Notes: generated from the letters alone by a model not told the origin. 64,000 nucleotides of DNA from Lachnospiraceae bacterium (GCA_015057085.1 SVFB01000125.1:1-64000); one strand, 5' to 3'; positions 38,792 to 49,014 are shown, counted from the first letter of the stretch. Program-made: numbers and translations.

Positions 38792-39790
38792 CTATTGTTG
38801 GCGGATGCGACCAAAATGTTCAAATGCAAAATCGGTAGCCACTCGTCCTTTTGGAGTGCGATTGATGAAGCCGTTTTTCACCAAATAAGGTTCATAAACA
38901 TCCTCAATTGTACCGGAATCCTCTCCTAATGCAGCAGCTAAAGTTTCAAGACCTACAGGACCGCCATTAAATTTATCAATGATGGTTAATAAGATATTTC
39001 TATCATTCTGATCCAGTCCATATTGGTCTACGTCGAGTAAATCCAATGCATTTTGAGCAACTTCTTTTGTAATAACGCCACTGAATCGGACTTCTGCATA
39101 ATCTCTTACACGTTTTAATAAGCGATTGGCCAGTCGAGGAGTACCACGGCTTCTGCGAGCCAGTTCTACAGCACCATCTTCATCAATTTTAACATTTAAT
39201 GTTTTTGCAGATTGCAAAACAATCTGTTTCAATTCCTCTACAGTATAAAACTCCATATGGCTGACAACACCAAAACGATCGCGAAGAGGCGCTGATAGCA
39301 TACCTGCGCGGGTTGTTGCACCAATCAATGTAAATTTTGCTAAAGGAAGTCTGACAGATTTTGCCATTTCTCCCTTTCCAATCATGATATCGATGGCATA
39401 ATCTTCCATCGCGGAATATAGTACTTCTTCTACCTGTTTATCAAGTCGGTGAATCTCATCGATAAAGAGAACATCTCCTTCGTTTAAACCGTTTAGAATC
39501 GCAGCTAATTCTCCGGGCTTTCCGATTGCAGGACCTGAGGTAATACGAAATCTAGTCTCCATTTCATTGGCAATAATGCCCGCAAGTGTGGTCTTGCCAA
39601 GTCCCGGAGGCCCATAAAAAAGTACATGATCCAGTGCCTCGCCTCTGGCTTTCGCTGCCTGAATATAGATATTTAAGCTTTCTTTGATTTTCTCTTGACC
39701 GATATAACCGGATAAGGTTTGAGGACGAAGGGAATTTTCAACCTTTTTCTCCTCTTCCATTACTTCAGTAGATATAATTCTTTGTTCCAT
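38792..39790 (-). CDS. ruvB: Holliday junction branch migration helicase RuvB
   Basis: [55 protein letters not shown]. Confidence 0.98.
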   Translation of the reverse strand: MEQRIISTEVMEEEKKVENSLRPQTLSGYIGQEKIKESLNIYIQAAKARGEALDHVLFYGPPGLGKTTLAGIIANEMETRFRITSGPAIGKPGELAAILNGLNEGDVLFIDEIHRLDKQVEEVLYSAMEDYAIDIMIGKGEMAKSVRLPLAKFTLIGATTRAGMLSAPLRDRFGVVSHMEFYTVEELKQIVLQSAKTLNVKIDEDGAVELARRSRGTPRLANRLLKRVRDYAEVRFSGVITKEVAQNALDLLDVDQYGLDQNDRNILLTIIDKFNGGPVGLETLAAALGEDSGTIEDVYEPYLVKNGFINRTPKGRVATDFAFEHFGRIRQQ

Positions 39791-39830
39791 TAGAACACCC
39801 CTGGTAAATATTTTGCTTTAAAGAGAAATT

Positions 39831-40439
39831 TTAAAGTAAATGCTTTAAAGCCAATGATAAAATCTGATCTGTTTTCATATCTTCTGTGATTTCAACTTTT
39901 GCAACAGCTTTTAAGCTTTCAGTTGAACCATATCCCAGCGCAGTCAGAGCCATTACAGCTTCATCCATTGCACTGGTATGTGGAATTGCAGTTGATGAAT
40001 CACTTGCTTTTTGTGCTTTCTTTTCAAAGGCATCTTCCAGATGAATCTTATCTTTTAATTCTAAGATGATTCTTTGAGCTGATTTACTTCCTACGCCGGG
40101 TGCTTTGGAAATTGCTTTTGCGTCCTGTTGAAGAATTGCGAATCTTAAATCATCCGGACTTAATGCTGAAAGAATTGCCATAGCATTTTTCGGGCCGATT
40201 CCGCTTACACTTAAAAGCATTTTAAACATTTCTTTTTCATCTCGATCTAAAAAGCCAAACAATAGCATTGCATCTTCGCGAACCGCAAAATAGGTATAGA
40301 CTTTAATTTCGCTGCCAATTGCCGGCAATAATGCATAATCAAGCCCCGGAATCATAATGTTATAGCCGATTCCACCGGTTTCTACAACAATTTGATCATA
40401 TGAAGTTTCGATTAATTCTCCTTTTACATAAGAAATCAT
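39831..40439 (-). CDS. ruvA: Holliday junction branch migration protein RuvA
   Basis: MISYVKGELIE, SVSGIGPKNAMAILS, APGVGSKSAQRIILELKDK. Confidence 0.97.
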   Translation of the reverse strand: MISYVKGELIETSYDQIVVETGGIGYNIMIPGLDYALLPAIGSEIKVYTYFAVREDAMLLFGFLDRDEKEMFKMLLSVSGIGPKNAMAILSALSPDDLRFAILQQDAKAISKAPGVGSKSAQRIILELKDKIHLEDAFEKKAQKASDSSTAIPHTSAMDEAVMALTALGYGSTESLKAVAKVEITEDMKTDQILSLALKHLL

Positions 40440-41869
40440 GGATTAACAACCTTTCCAAGATAATAAAATCCTTTACATTCCTCTAATTGTACCTGATATA
40501 GATTGCCTATCATATACGCTTTACCTGGGAAATGAACAAGTGCGTTATTGGCCAAGCGTCCGGTTACTAATGATTCATCCTGTTCATTCATCTGCTCTAC
40601 CATTACTTCTGCAACAGATCCGGTTAATAGATTTGCTTTTTTTGCAGCATTTTCCTGAACCAGGGCAAGCAGACGATCAAAGCGCTCTTTCACCACATCT
40701 TCCGGAACCTGATCATCCATGCGAGCAGCAGGTGTACCTGTTCGCTTAGAATAGATAAATGTAAAGGCATTATCATATTCTACCTGGCGAACCACATCCA
40801 TTGTTTCAAGGAAGTCTTCCTCTGTTTCTCCAGGAAAGCCTACAATGATATCCGTAGTGATTGCCACATTTGGCATTGCATTACGAAGCTTTTCTACAAG
40901 ATTTAAGTATTGTTCTTTCGTATAATGACGATTCATTAATTTCAACAAACGATCACTGCCTGATTGAAGCGGTAAATGCATATGAGGACATACTTTATCA
41001 CATTCTGCCATTGCAGCAATCAAATCGTCGGAGAGATCCTTTGGATGAGATGTCATAAATCGAATTCGCTTTAATCCTTCGATTTTGTTTACTTCACGCA
41101 AAAGATCTGAAAAACGAATCGGATTCTCTAAATTCTTGCCATAGGAATTGACATTTTGACCCAATAGCATAATCTCTGTTACACCGTCTTTTACCAGACT
41201 TTCGCATTCGCGAATGATTTCGATTGGTTCACGACTTCTCTCGCGTCCACGAACATATGGTACGATACAATAGCTACAGAAATTATTGCAGCCAAACATA
41301 ATATTGACACCTGATTTAAAAGAAAATTTTCTTTTAACAGGAAGATTCTCTACGATTTTATCAGTGTCTTTCCAGATATCAATCAGCATTTTGTCGCTGG
41401 ATAAACAATGAACCAAAAGTTCTGCAAATTTATAAATATTATGCGTACCAAAGATTAGATTTACTTTGCGATAAGATGATTTGATCTTTTCGACTACTTC
41501 CGGCTCCTGCATCATGCATCCGCAAAGTGCAATCTTCATGTACGGATTTTTCTTTTTCATATTCAAAAGATTGCCCAGACGACCATAAACTTTGTTATTT
41601 GCATTTTCGCGAACGGTGCAAGTGTTATAAAGAACAAAATCCGCATTTTCGGATTCTGCTTCTTCATATCCTACCATTTCGAGAATTCCTTCGATTTTTT
41701 CGGAATCTCTAGCATTCATTTGACAGCCGAATGTTTTCACATAATAGGTCAGTTTACGTCCGGCTTTCTTTTCAATTTCAGCCAAAAGACCTTTTGCAAT
41801 TTCGATATTATCATACTGCAGCAGTCTTTCTGATGCTGCATCTAATGTGGTATTCTTTGTTTCGCTCAT
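40436..41869 (-). CDS. miaB: tRNA-2-methylthio-N6-dimethylallyladenosine synthase
   Basis: KTFGCQMNARDSEKIEG; CNNFCSYCIVPYVRGRERSR radical SAM. Confidence 0.97.
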   Translation of the reverse strand: MSETKNTTLDAASERLLQYDNIEIAKGLLAEIEKKAGRKLTYYVKTFGCQMNARDSEKIEGILEMVGYEEAESENADFVLYNTCTVRENANNKVYGRLGNLLNMKKKNPYMKIALCGCMMQEPEVVEKIKSSYRKVNLIFGTHNIYKFAELLVHCLSSDKMLIDIWKDTDKIVENLPVKRKFSFKSGVNIMFGCNNFCSYCIVPYVRGRERSREPIEIIRECESLVKDGVTEIMLLGQNVNSYGKNLENPIRFSDLLREVNKIEGLKRIRFMTSHPKDLSDDLIAAMAECDKVCPHMHLPLQSGSDRLLKLMNRHYTKEQYLNLVEKLRNAMPNVAITTDIIVGFPGETEEDFLETMDVVRQVEYDNAFTFIYSKRTGTPAARMDDQVPEDVVKERFDRLLALVQENAAKKANLLTGSVAEVMVEQMNEQDESLVTGRLANNALVHFPGKAYMIGNLYQVQLEECKGFYYLGKVVNP

Positions 41870-41877
41870 ATTACTCC

Positions 41878-42456
41878 TTATGTACATACTCTCATTCCGT
41901 GTTCATCCATCAGTAGATTTAATGGATAATCACAGGTGTCTTCTTGAAATTCTTCGGCAAATTGAAAATGATAACCGATTCCGATTGTTGTAATCAGATT
42001 GTTTGCTTCATCCGTAAAGGATGATAAAAAACGATCATAATATCCTTTGCCATAACCGATTCTGTGTCCGGACTGAGAAAAAGCCAGACCGGGAACCACT
42101 ATTATACAAGGATTCTTCACATCTGTAAATTCCGGATTTGTTTCACTCGGCTCACAAACATGAAATGCTCCCGGATGTAATTCATTTAGATGCTTTACCT
42201 GAAAGAATCGAATCACATCTTGATATGATTTTGGATAATATACTTTTTTCCCGGCAGCTATGGCTGAGCGGAAAATTCCATCGGTATTTACTTCATTTTG
42301 AATTCCGTGATACAAAAGAATGGATTCAGCCTTCGAAAATTCCGGTAAAGCAACGATATTTTCACATATACGCTCAGATAAATCCCTACATAAATCCGGA
42401 GACATTTCGTTTCTGATTTTTCGATTGTATGCTCTTAATTCTGATTTTGCCCACAT
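41878..42456 (-). CDS. 5-formyltetrahydrofolate cyclo-ligase
   Basis: PGLAFSQSGHRIGYGKGYYDRFLS, YYPKSY. Confidence 0.94.
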   Translation of the reverse strand: MWAKSELRAYNRKIRNEMSPDLCRDLSERICENIVALPEFSKAESILLYHGIQNEVNTDGIFRSAIAAGKKVYYPKSYQDVIRFFQVKHLNELHPGAFHVCEPSETNPEFTDVKNPCIIVVPGLAFSQSGHRIGYGKGYYDRFLSSFTDEANNLITTIGIGYHFQFAEEFQEDTCDYPLNLLMDEHGMRVCT

Positions 42457-42462
42457 AGAGTA

Positions 42463-42491
42463 ACTTTACCACAATATATGTCAAATTACAA
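42463..42491 (-). promoter_or_regulatory. Candidate promoter of the cyclo-ligase gene, -10 is 6 nt from ATG
   Basis: Minus strand TTGTAA-17 nt-TAAAGT-6 nt-ATG. No SD visible. Confidence 0.45.
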
Positions 42492-42496
42492 AACGA

Positions 42497-42524
42497 TTGC
42501 ATAATTTCATGAATGACTTAAAAT
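42497..42524 (+). promoter_or_regulatory. Candidate promoter of apbE, -10 is 7 nt from ATG
   Basis: TTGCAT-16 nt-TAAAAT-7 nt-ATG. No SD visible. Confidence 0.5.
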
Positions 42525-42531
42525 ATGTAAT

Positions 42532-43587
42532 ATGAAAATCAGAAATAAAAATACTCCAAAAACGAAAAAAGCATTTTCAAATCTTATCATTATTTTGATA
42601 CTTATGATATCCGTTCCTTTATATGGTTGCGGGAAAACATCTAATACTTCAGGGGATTCCATTTCAAAGAGTGGTTTTTATTTTGATACCATTATCGAGA
42701 TTACATTAAATGATACTGAGGATTTATCAGCGTTGGATCATTGTTTTGAAATTGCTTCAGAATACGAAGCGCTGCTTTCTGCAAATATTTCAACCAGTGA
42801 TATTTCAAATATCAATTCTCATCCCGGTGAGTATGTAAAAGTAGATGAACGTACCATAGATGTTTTAGAAAAAGCACTTTATTACTGTAAATTAAGCGAT
42901 GGAGCTTTTGATATTACCATTGGTGCTTTGACTGAATTGTGGAATATTTCTCAGATTGCAGAATCCTGCGAAAATGAAGATAATCAGGTATCTGAGTCTT
43001 ACATTCCGTCTAAAGAAGCGATTGATGAATTGGTACAACATGTCAATTACGAAAATGTGATTATCTCGGATCAACAGGTAATGTTAAAGGATTCTGAAGC
43101 CAAAATAGACTTGGGCGGTATCGCAAAAGGCTATATAGCAGACCAAATGAAGCAATACTTAAATGAAAATAATATTACATCCGGAATTATTAATCTGGGT
43201 GGAAATATCATTACAATCGGACCAAAATCTTCCGGTGATGATTATCATATTGGAATTCAATATCCATTTAAAGACGCAAGTGAAGTTATTACTTCAGTCT
43301 CTTTTTCGGATGGTTCCATTGTGACATCCGGAATTTATGAGAGATATTTTAAAGTGGATGATGTCATTTATCATCATATTCTTGATCCGGATAGCGGATA
43401 TCCTGTGAATACGGATTTGTATAGTGTATCAATTATATCAACTGATTCCTGCGACTGCGATGCATTAAGCACAATTGCACTTTCCTATGGACTGGATAAA
43501 GGTATGGAATTAATTGAAAGCTTAGATGGGGTTGAGGCAATATTTATCACAAATCAATATGAAATATTTCGAACGAGTGGTTTATAA
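42532..43587 (+). CDS. apbE: FAD:protein FMN transferase (ApbE family lipoprotein)
   Basis: Lipobox-like LYGCGK; DLGGIAKGYIADQMKQYL; SGIINLGGNI. Convergent with the rnf cluster. Confidence 0.94.
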   Translation: MKIRNKNTPKTKKAFSNLIIILILMISVPLYGCGKTSNTSGDSISKSGFYFDTIIEITLNDTEDLSALDHCFEIASEYEALLSANISTSDISNINSHPGEYVKVDERTIDVLEKALYYCKLSDGAFDITIGALTELWNISQIAESCENEDNQVSESYIPSKEAIDELVQHVNYENVIISDQQVMLKDSEAKIDLGGIAKGYIADQMKQYLNENNITSGIINLGGNIITIGPKSSGDDYHIGIQYPFKDASEVITSVSFSDGSIVTSGIYERYFKVDDVIYHHILDPDSGYPVNTDLYSVSIISTDSCDCDALSTIALSYGLDKGMELIESLDGVEAIFITNQYEIFRTSGL

Positions 43588-43625
43588 AAAAACGGCTTGA
43601 GATTCCATCCACTCAAGCCGTTTTT
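43585..43625. terminator. Bidirectional terminator between apbE and rnfB
   Basis: AAAAAAAACGGCTTGAG..CTCAAGCCGTTTTT. Confidence 0.9.
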
Positions 43626-43628
43626 GCA

Positions 43629-44420
43629 TTAAATGATTACTTTCTTTGGACATTTCAATGCACAAGCATCACATCCTGTACATTTTTCCTGATCAATGTA
43701 TGCGATATTATCTACTACGTGAACAGCATCACTTGGACAATTTTTCTCGCACAAATGACATCCGATACAACCTGCCTGACAAGCTGCCATCACATCTTTT
43801 CCTTTATCCTTGGATGAACAAGCTACGATATGTTTTGCATCATATGGAACAAGTTCAATCAAATTCTTCGGACAAGCTGCAATACATTTTCCACATGCTT
43901 TACAAGCCATTGGATCAACCACAGCAACTCCGTTTACAACATGAATTGCATCGAAAGGACAAGCTTTTACGCAAGAGCCATATCCTAAGCAACCGTAATT
44001 ACAAGATTTTGGTCCACCGCCAGGGACAAATGCCATTGCAGAACAATCTTCTACGCCGGTATATTCGTAATCGGTTTTGGCCTTATCACAATCGCCGATA
44101 CATTTTACGAAAGCAACTTTTTTGGTGCCTTCTTCTGCGGCAACACCCATAATCTCTCCGATTTTAGAACCGACAGGTGCTCCACCCACAGGACATTGAT
44201 TAACCGGGGCCTCTCCTTTTACGATTGCAGCAGCAAGTCCGGAACATCCGGCATATCCGCAACCACCGCAGTTATTTCCCGGAAGCACATCTAAGATTGC
44301 TTCTTCTCTTGGATCAACTTCAACTTTAAATTTTTCACCGGATACTCCAAGAAAGAATCCGAGAATGATTCCGACAGCTCCCACTACAACTGCCGCGATA
44401 ATAATAGCAACAAAATCCAT
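43629..44420 (-). CDS. rnfB: Rnf complex subunit B (ferredoxin-type)
   Basis: LPGNNCGGCGYAGCSGLA; several CxxCxxCxxxCP clusters. Confidence 0.96.
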   Translation of the reverse strand: MDFVAIIIAAVVVGAVGIILGFFLGVSGEKFKVEVDPREEAILDVLPGNNCGGCGYAGCSGLAAAIVKGEAPVNQCPVGGAPVGSKIGEIMGVAAEEGTKKVAFVKCIGDCDKAKTDYEYTGVEDCSAMAFVPGGGPKSCNYGCLGYGSCVKACPFDAIHVVNGVAVVDPMACKACGKCIAACPKNLIELVPYDAKHIVACSSKDKGKDVMAACQAGCIGCHLCEKNCPSDAVHVVDNIAYIDQEKCTGCDACALKCPKKVII

Positions 44421-44433
44421 TCTACTCTCCCTC

Positions 44434-45057
44434 CTAGATCATTCCTGAGAATCCTATGAATGCAATTGACATTAAAGCTGCCGTGATTAAAACAATCGCG
44501 GTACCTTTAAATGGGGATGGAATATCATTGTATTCGATTTTTTCTCTGATTCCCGCCATTAATACAATTGCAATAAAGAATCCTACAGCAGTGAAAATAC
44601 CGTAAATCATGCTATATAAAAGTGCCATTCCAAAAGATTTATCGGAATAGTTTGTAACGGAATTCAATGCAACACCCAATACTGCACAGTTTGTAGTAAT
44701 CAGCGGAAGGAAAACGCCTAATGACTGATACAATGACGGAACCTTTTTCTTTAAGAACATTTCTACAAACTGAACCAATGCAGCAATTACCAAAATAAAT
44801 ACAATGGTCTTTAAGTATGTTAAGTCAATTCCTTTTTTTACTAAAGCTGAATTGGCTAAAACACCATAGTAAATCAGCTGTGTCACGAATGTGGCAATCG
44901 CGATAACGAAGATAACCGCGCCTCCCATTCCGGCAGCAGTTTTCGTATTTTTTGAAACGCCAAGGAATGGACAAATGCCAAGGAACTGACTGAGAACGAC
45001 ATTATTTACAATTGCAGATGCAATCGCAACCAAGGCAAGTTCTGTTAATGTACTCAT
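44434..45057 (-). CDS. rnfA: Rnf complex subunit A
   Basis: Six-TM; NNVVLSQFLGICPFLGVSK, PLITTNCAVLGVAL. Confidence 0.96.
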   Translation of the reverse strand: MSTLTELALVAIASAIVNNVVLSQFLGICPFLGVSKNTKTAAGMGGAVIFVIAIATFVTQLIYYGVLANSALVKKGIDLTYLKTIVFILVIAALVQFVEMFLKKKVPSLYQSLGVFLPLITTNCAVLGVALNSVTNYSDKSFGMALLYSMIYGIFTAVGFFIAIVLMAGIREKIEYNDIPSPFKGTAIVLITAALMSIAFIGFSGMI

Positions 45058-45923
45058 GCTTTATCCACCTCCTCATTCTTTTCATTTGCAAATTGACAAG
45101 CACCGGCCTGTCCACAGGAAGCACAATTTCCGGCCAAACATCCGGTTGGCTCAGCAAGCGGCTCGCCCTGCTCTTTCATTCTTGCACGAACCAAATTCAT
45201 AACAACCACAAGAACGGCAAGTACAAGGAATGCACCCGGAGCCATAATGAAGATGGTAATTGGTGTATAAAGAGCGCCTAATGTGGCAATCAAACCAGCT
45301 AAAGCTATGATGATTGCAACTGTCTCGAGGAAAATATTAAGCGGTGATACATGCTTGTAAATCCAATATCCGATTCCACAAATCAATAATAATCCACAGA
45401 TCAATAATCCAATTGCGATTCCTTTTGATAATTCGGATAATACAACATTAAATGCAGTTCCGGCACCAAGGATTTCTCTGATTAAACCGATGCATGTCAG
45501 TCCAAATGTAAATCCCAGTCCCATGCCAAGTCCATCGAAAATTGATTCAACAGGTGGATTCTTAGAAGCATAGCTTTCTGCTCTTCCAAGAATAATGCAG
45601 TTTACAACAATCAAAGGAATATAAACTCCCAATGCGCTAGAAAGGGATGGAATATATGCCTGTAACATAAACTGTACAATGGTTACAAGTGATGCGACGA
45701 TTACGATGAACGCCGGCATTCTGACTCCGTTTGGAATTATTTTTCTAAATAACGAAATCAATAAATTGGATAAAACCAAAACCACCGTAGTGGAAAGGCC
45801 CATGCCAAGTCCGTTAATTGCTGAAGAAGTTACAGCAAGAGTCGGACACATACCAAGCATTAATACGAATGTTGGATTTTCTTTGATAATACCATTATAT
45901 AAACGTTCTAAATACTTATTCAT
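45054..45923 (-). CDS. rnfE: Rnf complex subunit E
   Basis: NPTFVLMLGMCPTLAVTSSAINGLGMG, YIPLIVVNCIILGRAE. Confidence 0.96.
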   Translation of the reverse strand: MNKYLERLYNGIIKENPTFVLMLGMCPTLAVTSSAINGLGMGLSTTVVLVLSNLLISLFRKIIPNGVRMPAFIVIVASLVTIVQFMLQAYIPSLSSALGVYIPLIVVNCIILGRAESYASKNPPVESIFDGLGMGLGFTFGLTCIGLIREILGAGTAFNVVLSELSKGIAIGLLICGLLLICGIGYWIYKHVSPLNIFLETVAIIIALAGLIATLGALYTPITIFIMAPGAFLVLAVLVVVMNLVRARMKEQGEPLAEPTGCLAGNCASCGQAGACQFANEKNEEVDKA

Positions 45924-46528
45924 GACTCTTCACCTCCCAACTTAGTTCTGAAATAAAGAAGGGCGGCATTGTGACCGTTTGCAATGGCCTTTGAAGTGAT
46001 TGTTGAGCCGGTGATGGCTTCAATCTGCTCATCGGAAACGGCAGCTTGTTTGACTACTTCAAATGTTTCTACATTTTTGCCTTCAAACTGGCTATAGAAC
46101 TCTTCTTCGCTGGCTTTTAAGCCAAGTCCAGGAGTTTCGGAAGTATCTGTAATGGAATATCCATTTACTGTTCCGTTAGTTTGAATTCCAATTGAAAAAG
46201 TAATGCTTCCCTGCGAACCGTCCTTTGCGGTTACAGTGATGACATAGCCTAAAAGATTGCCGGAGGCATCCAATGCAGATTGAATATCATCAATGGTATC
46301 GCTGTAGCCGGCATCTTTTACAAGAGCATTTGCTTCATCAGCATCAAATTCATATGTTTCAAAGCTGGAAGCATCAGAAAAAACTGCCTGATAAGCTTCT
46401 TGCTGTGCTGCTTCATTGGCAGCTGCGATCGGTTCTTTTGTAATGCCGTAAACCAATCCTAAAATGAAACCTAAAATAATGGTAAATGCGAATAGAATCA
46501 GCGCATCATGTACGATTTTTTTATTCAT
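45920..46528 (-). CDS. rnfG: Rnf complex subunit G (FMN-binding)
   Basis: N-terminal TM, ITDTSETPGLG, C-terminal ITGSTITS flavinylation motif. Start at MNKKIVH. Confidence 0.94.
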   Translation of the reverse strand: MNKKIVHDALILFAFTIILGFILGLVYGITKEPIAAANEAAQQEAYQAVFSDASSFETYEFDADEANALVKDAGYSDTIDDIQSALDASGNLLGYVITVTAKDGSQGSITFSIGIQTNGTVNGYSITDTSETPGLGLKASEEEFYSQFEGKNVETFEVVKQAAVSDEQIEAITGSTITSKAIANGHNAALLYFRTKLGGEES

Positions 46529-47489
46529 TCTTCTTCGCCTCCTTCTTAATACCAAACGCTCTTGGAATGGTAACCTTCTCGATTAAAGGAACAAGAAGAT
46601 TGCTAAGGATAATTGCGAAGGATACACCTTCTGCATTAGCACCAAAGCAACGGAAAATACCGGTTAATAAACCGCAACAAATACCAAATACAATCTTGCC
46701 CATTGGGGTGATTGGACTAGTGACATAATCAGTTGCCATAAAGAAAGCACCCAACATTAATCCACCACCGCAAAGCTGTGCTACAACATAATTGATATTA
46801 AACCGGTCTGCTCCGAAAAGGAACATAAACAACGCAAAGGTTACAATATAACTTCCCGGAATCTTTAAGTCGATGACTCCGAATAAAATTAAAATAATCG
46901 CACCAATCAAAATTGCAATTGCACTGGTTTCACCGATGGTTCCTGCTGTATTTCCAAGCAACATATCCTGGACATTTACAGAAGACAAACCTTCGTTTCG
47001 AATCATTGCAAGCGGTGTAGCTGATGCAATTCCATCATATTTTGTACCGCTGATAAAACTTGTCATATCGGCAGCAAATGCAATCAGCAAAAAGCATCTT
47101 GCGCCAAGTGCCGGATTCATAAAGTTCTGTCCTAATCCGCCAAATACCATCTTTACAATGATAATTGCGAAGAAACCACCAATTACAGCTTCCCAAATAG
47201 GAAGTGTAGATGGGAAATTTAATGCTAAAAGCAATCCTGTTACAATCGCGCTACAATCAGAAATGGTCTGCTTGCGCTTTGCAATGATATTAAATACAAA
47301 TTCAGATATTACGCAGGTTGCAATTGTTACAACAATCAGCAAAAGCGCACGCCATCCGAAATTGTAAATACCAAATAATGTAGTCGGCAACAATGCGATG
47401 ATTACATAAAGCATGATGTTACCGGTAGTTACCTTTTCACGCACATGTGGTGAAGAGGATACTTGATATGTCTCACTCAATTTAGTCAC
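46521..47489 (-). CDS. rnfD: Rnf complex subunit D
   Basis: DCSAIVTGLLLALNFPSTLP, GGLGQNFMNPALGARCFLL, DGIASATPLA flavinylation motif. Confidence 0.96.
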   Translation of the reverse strand: MTKLSETYQVSSSPHVREKVTTGNIMLYVIIALLPTTLFGIYNFGWRALLLIVVTIATCVISEFVFNIIAKRKQTISDCSAIVTGLLLALNFPSTLPIWEAVIGGFFAIIIVKMVFGGLGQNFMNPALGARCFLLIAFAADMTSFISGTKYDGIASATPLAMIRNEGLSSVNVQDMLLGNTAGTIGETSAIAILIGAIILILFGVIDLKIPGSYIVTFALFMFLFGADRFNINYVVAQLCGGGLMLGAFFMATDYVTSPITPMGKIVFGICCGLLTGIFRCFGANAEGVSFAIILSNLLVPLIEKVTIPRAFGIKKEAKKNE

Positions 47490-47494
47490 CTCTC

Positions 47495-48823
47495 TTACTT
47501 ACTTTGCTGCTTACGCTTCTCTGCAAGAACCAATTTCTTCATGGTCTTAATGGATTGCGCAACCTGTCTCTTTGATGGACAAACATAGGAACAACTTCCG
47601 CATTCAATGCATTCAAGTCCGCTCCACTTTTCAAAATCTTCCATCAGATTTCTTTCCGAGAATTTCATCAATCTGCTTGGAATCAGCTTCTCAGGACATG
47701 CTTCCACACAGCGGCCGCAATTGATGCATGCGATAGATTCGTTTTCTGAAACAGCATCTTCGGTCATACATAAAATAGATGATGAAGTTTTGGTCGTAGG
47801 AATATCCAATGAAAACATTGAAAATCCCATCATTGGACCACCGGAAATAATCTTCTTAGGCTCCATAATAAAACCACCTGCAGCATCAACTAGCTGCTGA
47901 TATGGAGTTCCAATCGAGTACAAGAAGTTTGATGGATTTTTAATTGCATTACCGGTCACAGTCGATACGCGTTTCATAACAGGCAGACCATGTTTAACCG
48001 CATTATATACAGCAATAATGGTCTCAACATTGTCTACAATACAGCCTGCATCTGCCGGAAGCATTTTCGAATTGATTGCTCTTCCTGTTACAGCATAAAT
48101 CAGTTGACGCTCTCCACCTTGAGGATATTTGGTAACCAATGGACATACCTCAAGTCGATCTTCGCCCTTGATTAATTCATTAATCTTTTCGACGCAATCC
48201 ATTTTATTATTCTCAACACCAAAGACTCCCTTTGCATTTGGGAATAACTGAAGAATGATTTTCATGCCGTCTACCAATTCCTCGGTATTTTCTAACATAC
48301 GACGATAATCAGCTGTCAGATAAGGCTCACATTCCGCACAGTTTGCAATGATATATTCGATTTTCTCCGGCTCTTTCGGTGATAATTTTACATGAGTCGG
48401 GAATCCGGCTCCACCCATTCCGACGACACCGGCTTCCTTAACCTTATTAATAATCTCTTCTTTGGATAATTTTGTGACATCTTCTGTCTCTTCAAAGCCT
48501 GTTTCGATAAATTGATCATCGCTCTCAATGAAAATTGAGTTTACAAAATCGCCGGTTGCAACGCGATGTTTTTCAATTTTCTTTACTGTTCCTGATACAG
48601 AAGAATAAATTGGTGAAGATACAAAGCCACCGGCTTCTGCAATCTTCTGCCCCTTCAGAACTGTGTCACCCACAGCTACGATTGGAGTTGCCGGAGCACC
48701 AATGTGTTGCGACATTGGAAAGACCAGAACTCCCTTGGGTAGAACTTCTTTGATGGCAGAGTCTTTTGCAAGCTCCTTACCTTCGTAAGGATGAACTCCG
48801 CCGGAAAATGTTTTCAGACCCAT
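47495..48823 (-). CDS. rnfC: Rnf complex subunit C
   Basis: FSGGVHPYEGKE, GMGGAGFPTHVKL, two CxxCxxCxxxCP clusters. Confidence 0.97.
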   Translation of the reverse strand: MGLKTFSGGVHPYEGKELAKDSAIKEVLPKGVLVFPMSQHIGAPATPIVAVGDTVLKGQKIAEAGGFVSSPIYSSVSGTVKKIEKHRVATGDFVNSIFIESDDQFIETGFEETEDVTKLSKEEIINKVKEAGVVGMGGAGFPTHVKLSPKEPEKIEYIIANCAECEPYLTADYRRMLENTEELVDGMKIILQLFPNAKGVFGVENNKMDCVEKINELIKGEDRLEVCPLVTKYPQGGERQLIYAVTGRAINSKMLPADAGCIVDNVETIIAVYNAVKHGLPVMKRVSTVTGNAIKNPSNFLYSIGTPYQQLVDAAGGFIMEPKKIISGGPMMGFSMFSLDIPTTKTSSSILCMTEDAVSENESIACINCGRCVEACPEKLIPSRLMKFSERNLMEDFEKWSGLECIECGSCSYVCPSKRQVAQSIKTMKKLVLAEKRKQQSK

Positions 48824-48905
48824 TCCTAGTGCACCTCTTTCTTTATAAAATCAAATTATTAATATCCATTAGCTTTATATAAATTATACAATTTCAAATA
48901 CACAT

Positions 48906-48934
48906 ATCATAGTATTTTTTTTGATACCGTTCAA
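48906..48934 (-). promoter_or_regulatory. rnf operon promoter
   Basis: Minus strand TTGAAC-17 nt-TATGAT. Confidence 0.65.
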
Positions 48935-48939
48935 AATAT

Positions 48940-48968
48940 TTGCCCCAAGAATCACCAAATGCTATAAT
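48940..48968 (+). promoter_or_regulatory. Promoter of the YprB-like gene
   Basis: TTGCCC-17 nt-TATAAT. Confidence 0.65.
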
Positions 48969-49014
48969 TTTTTCGAATAGAGGTTTGTTCACTTGAGACT
49001 GGAGGATTTATTCT

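Noticed and set aside
43646-44152. 168-aa plus-strand ORF antisense to rnfB
   Set aside because: Shadow ORF opposite a highly conserved, Cys-rich rnfB frame. No SD and composition driven by the sense codons.
46873-47367. 164-aa plus-strand ORF antisense to rnfD
   Set aside because: Antisense shadow of a clearly conserved membrane protein gene; no independent signals.
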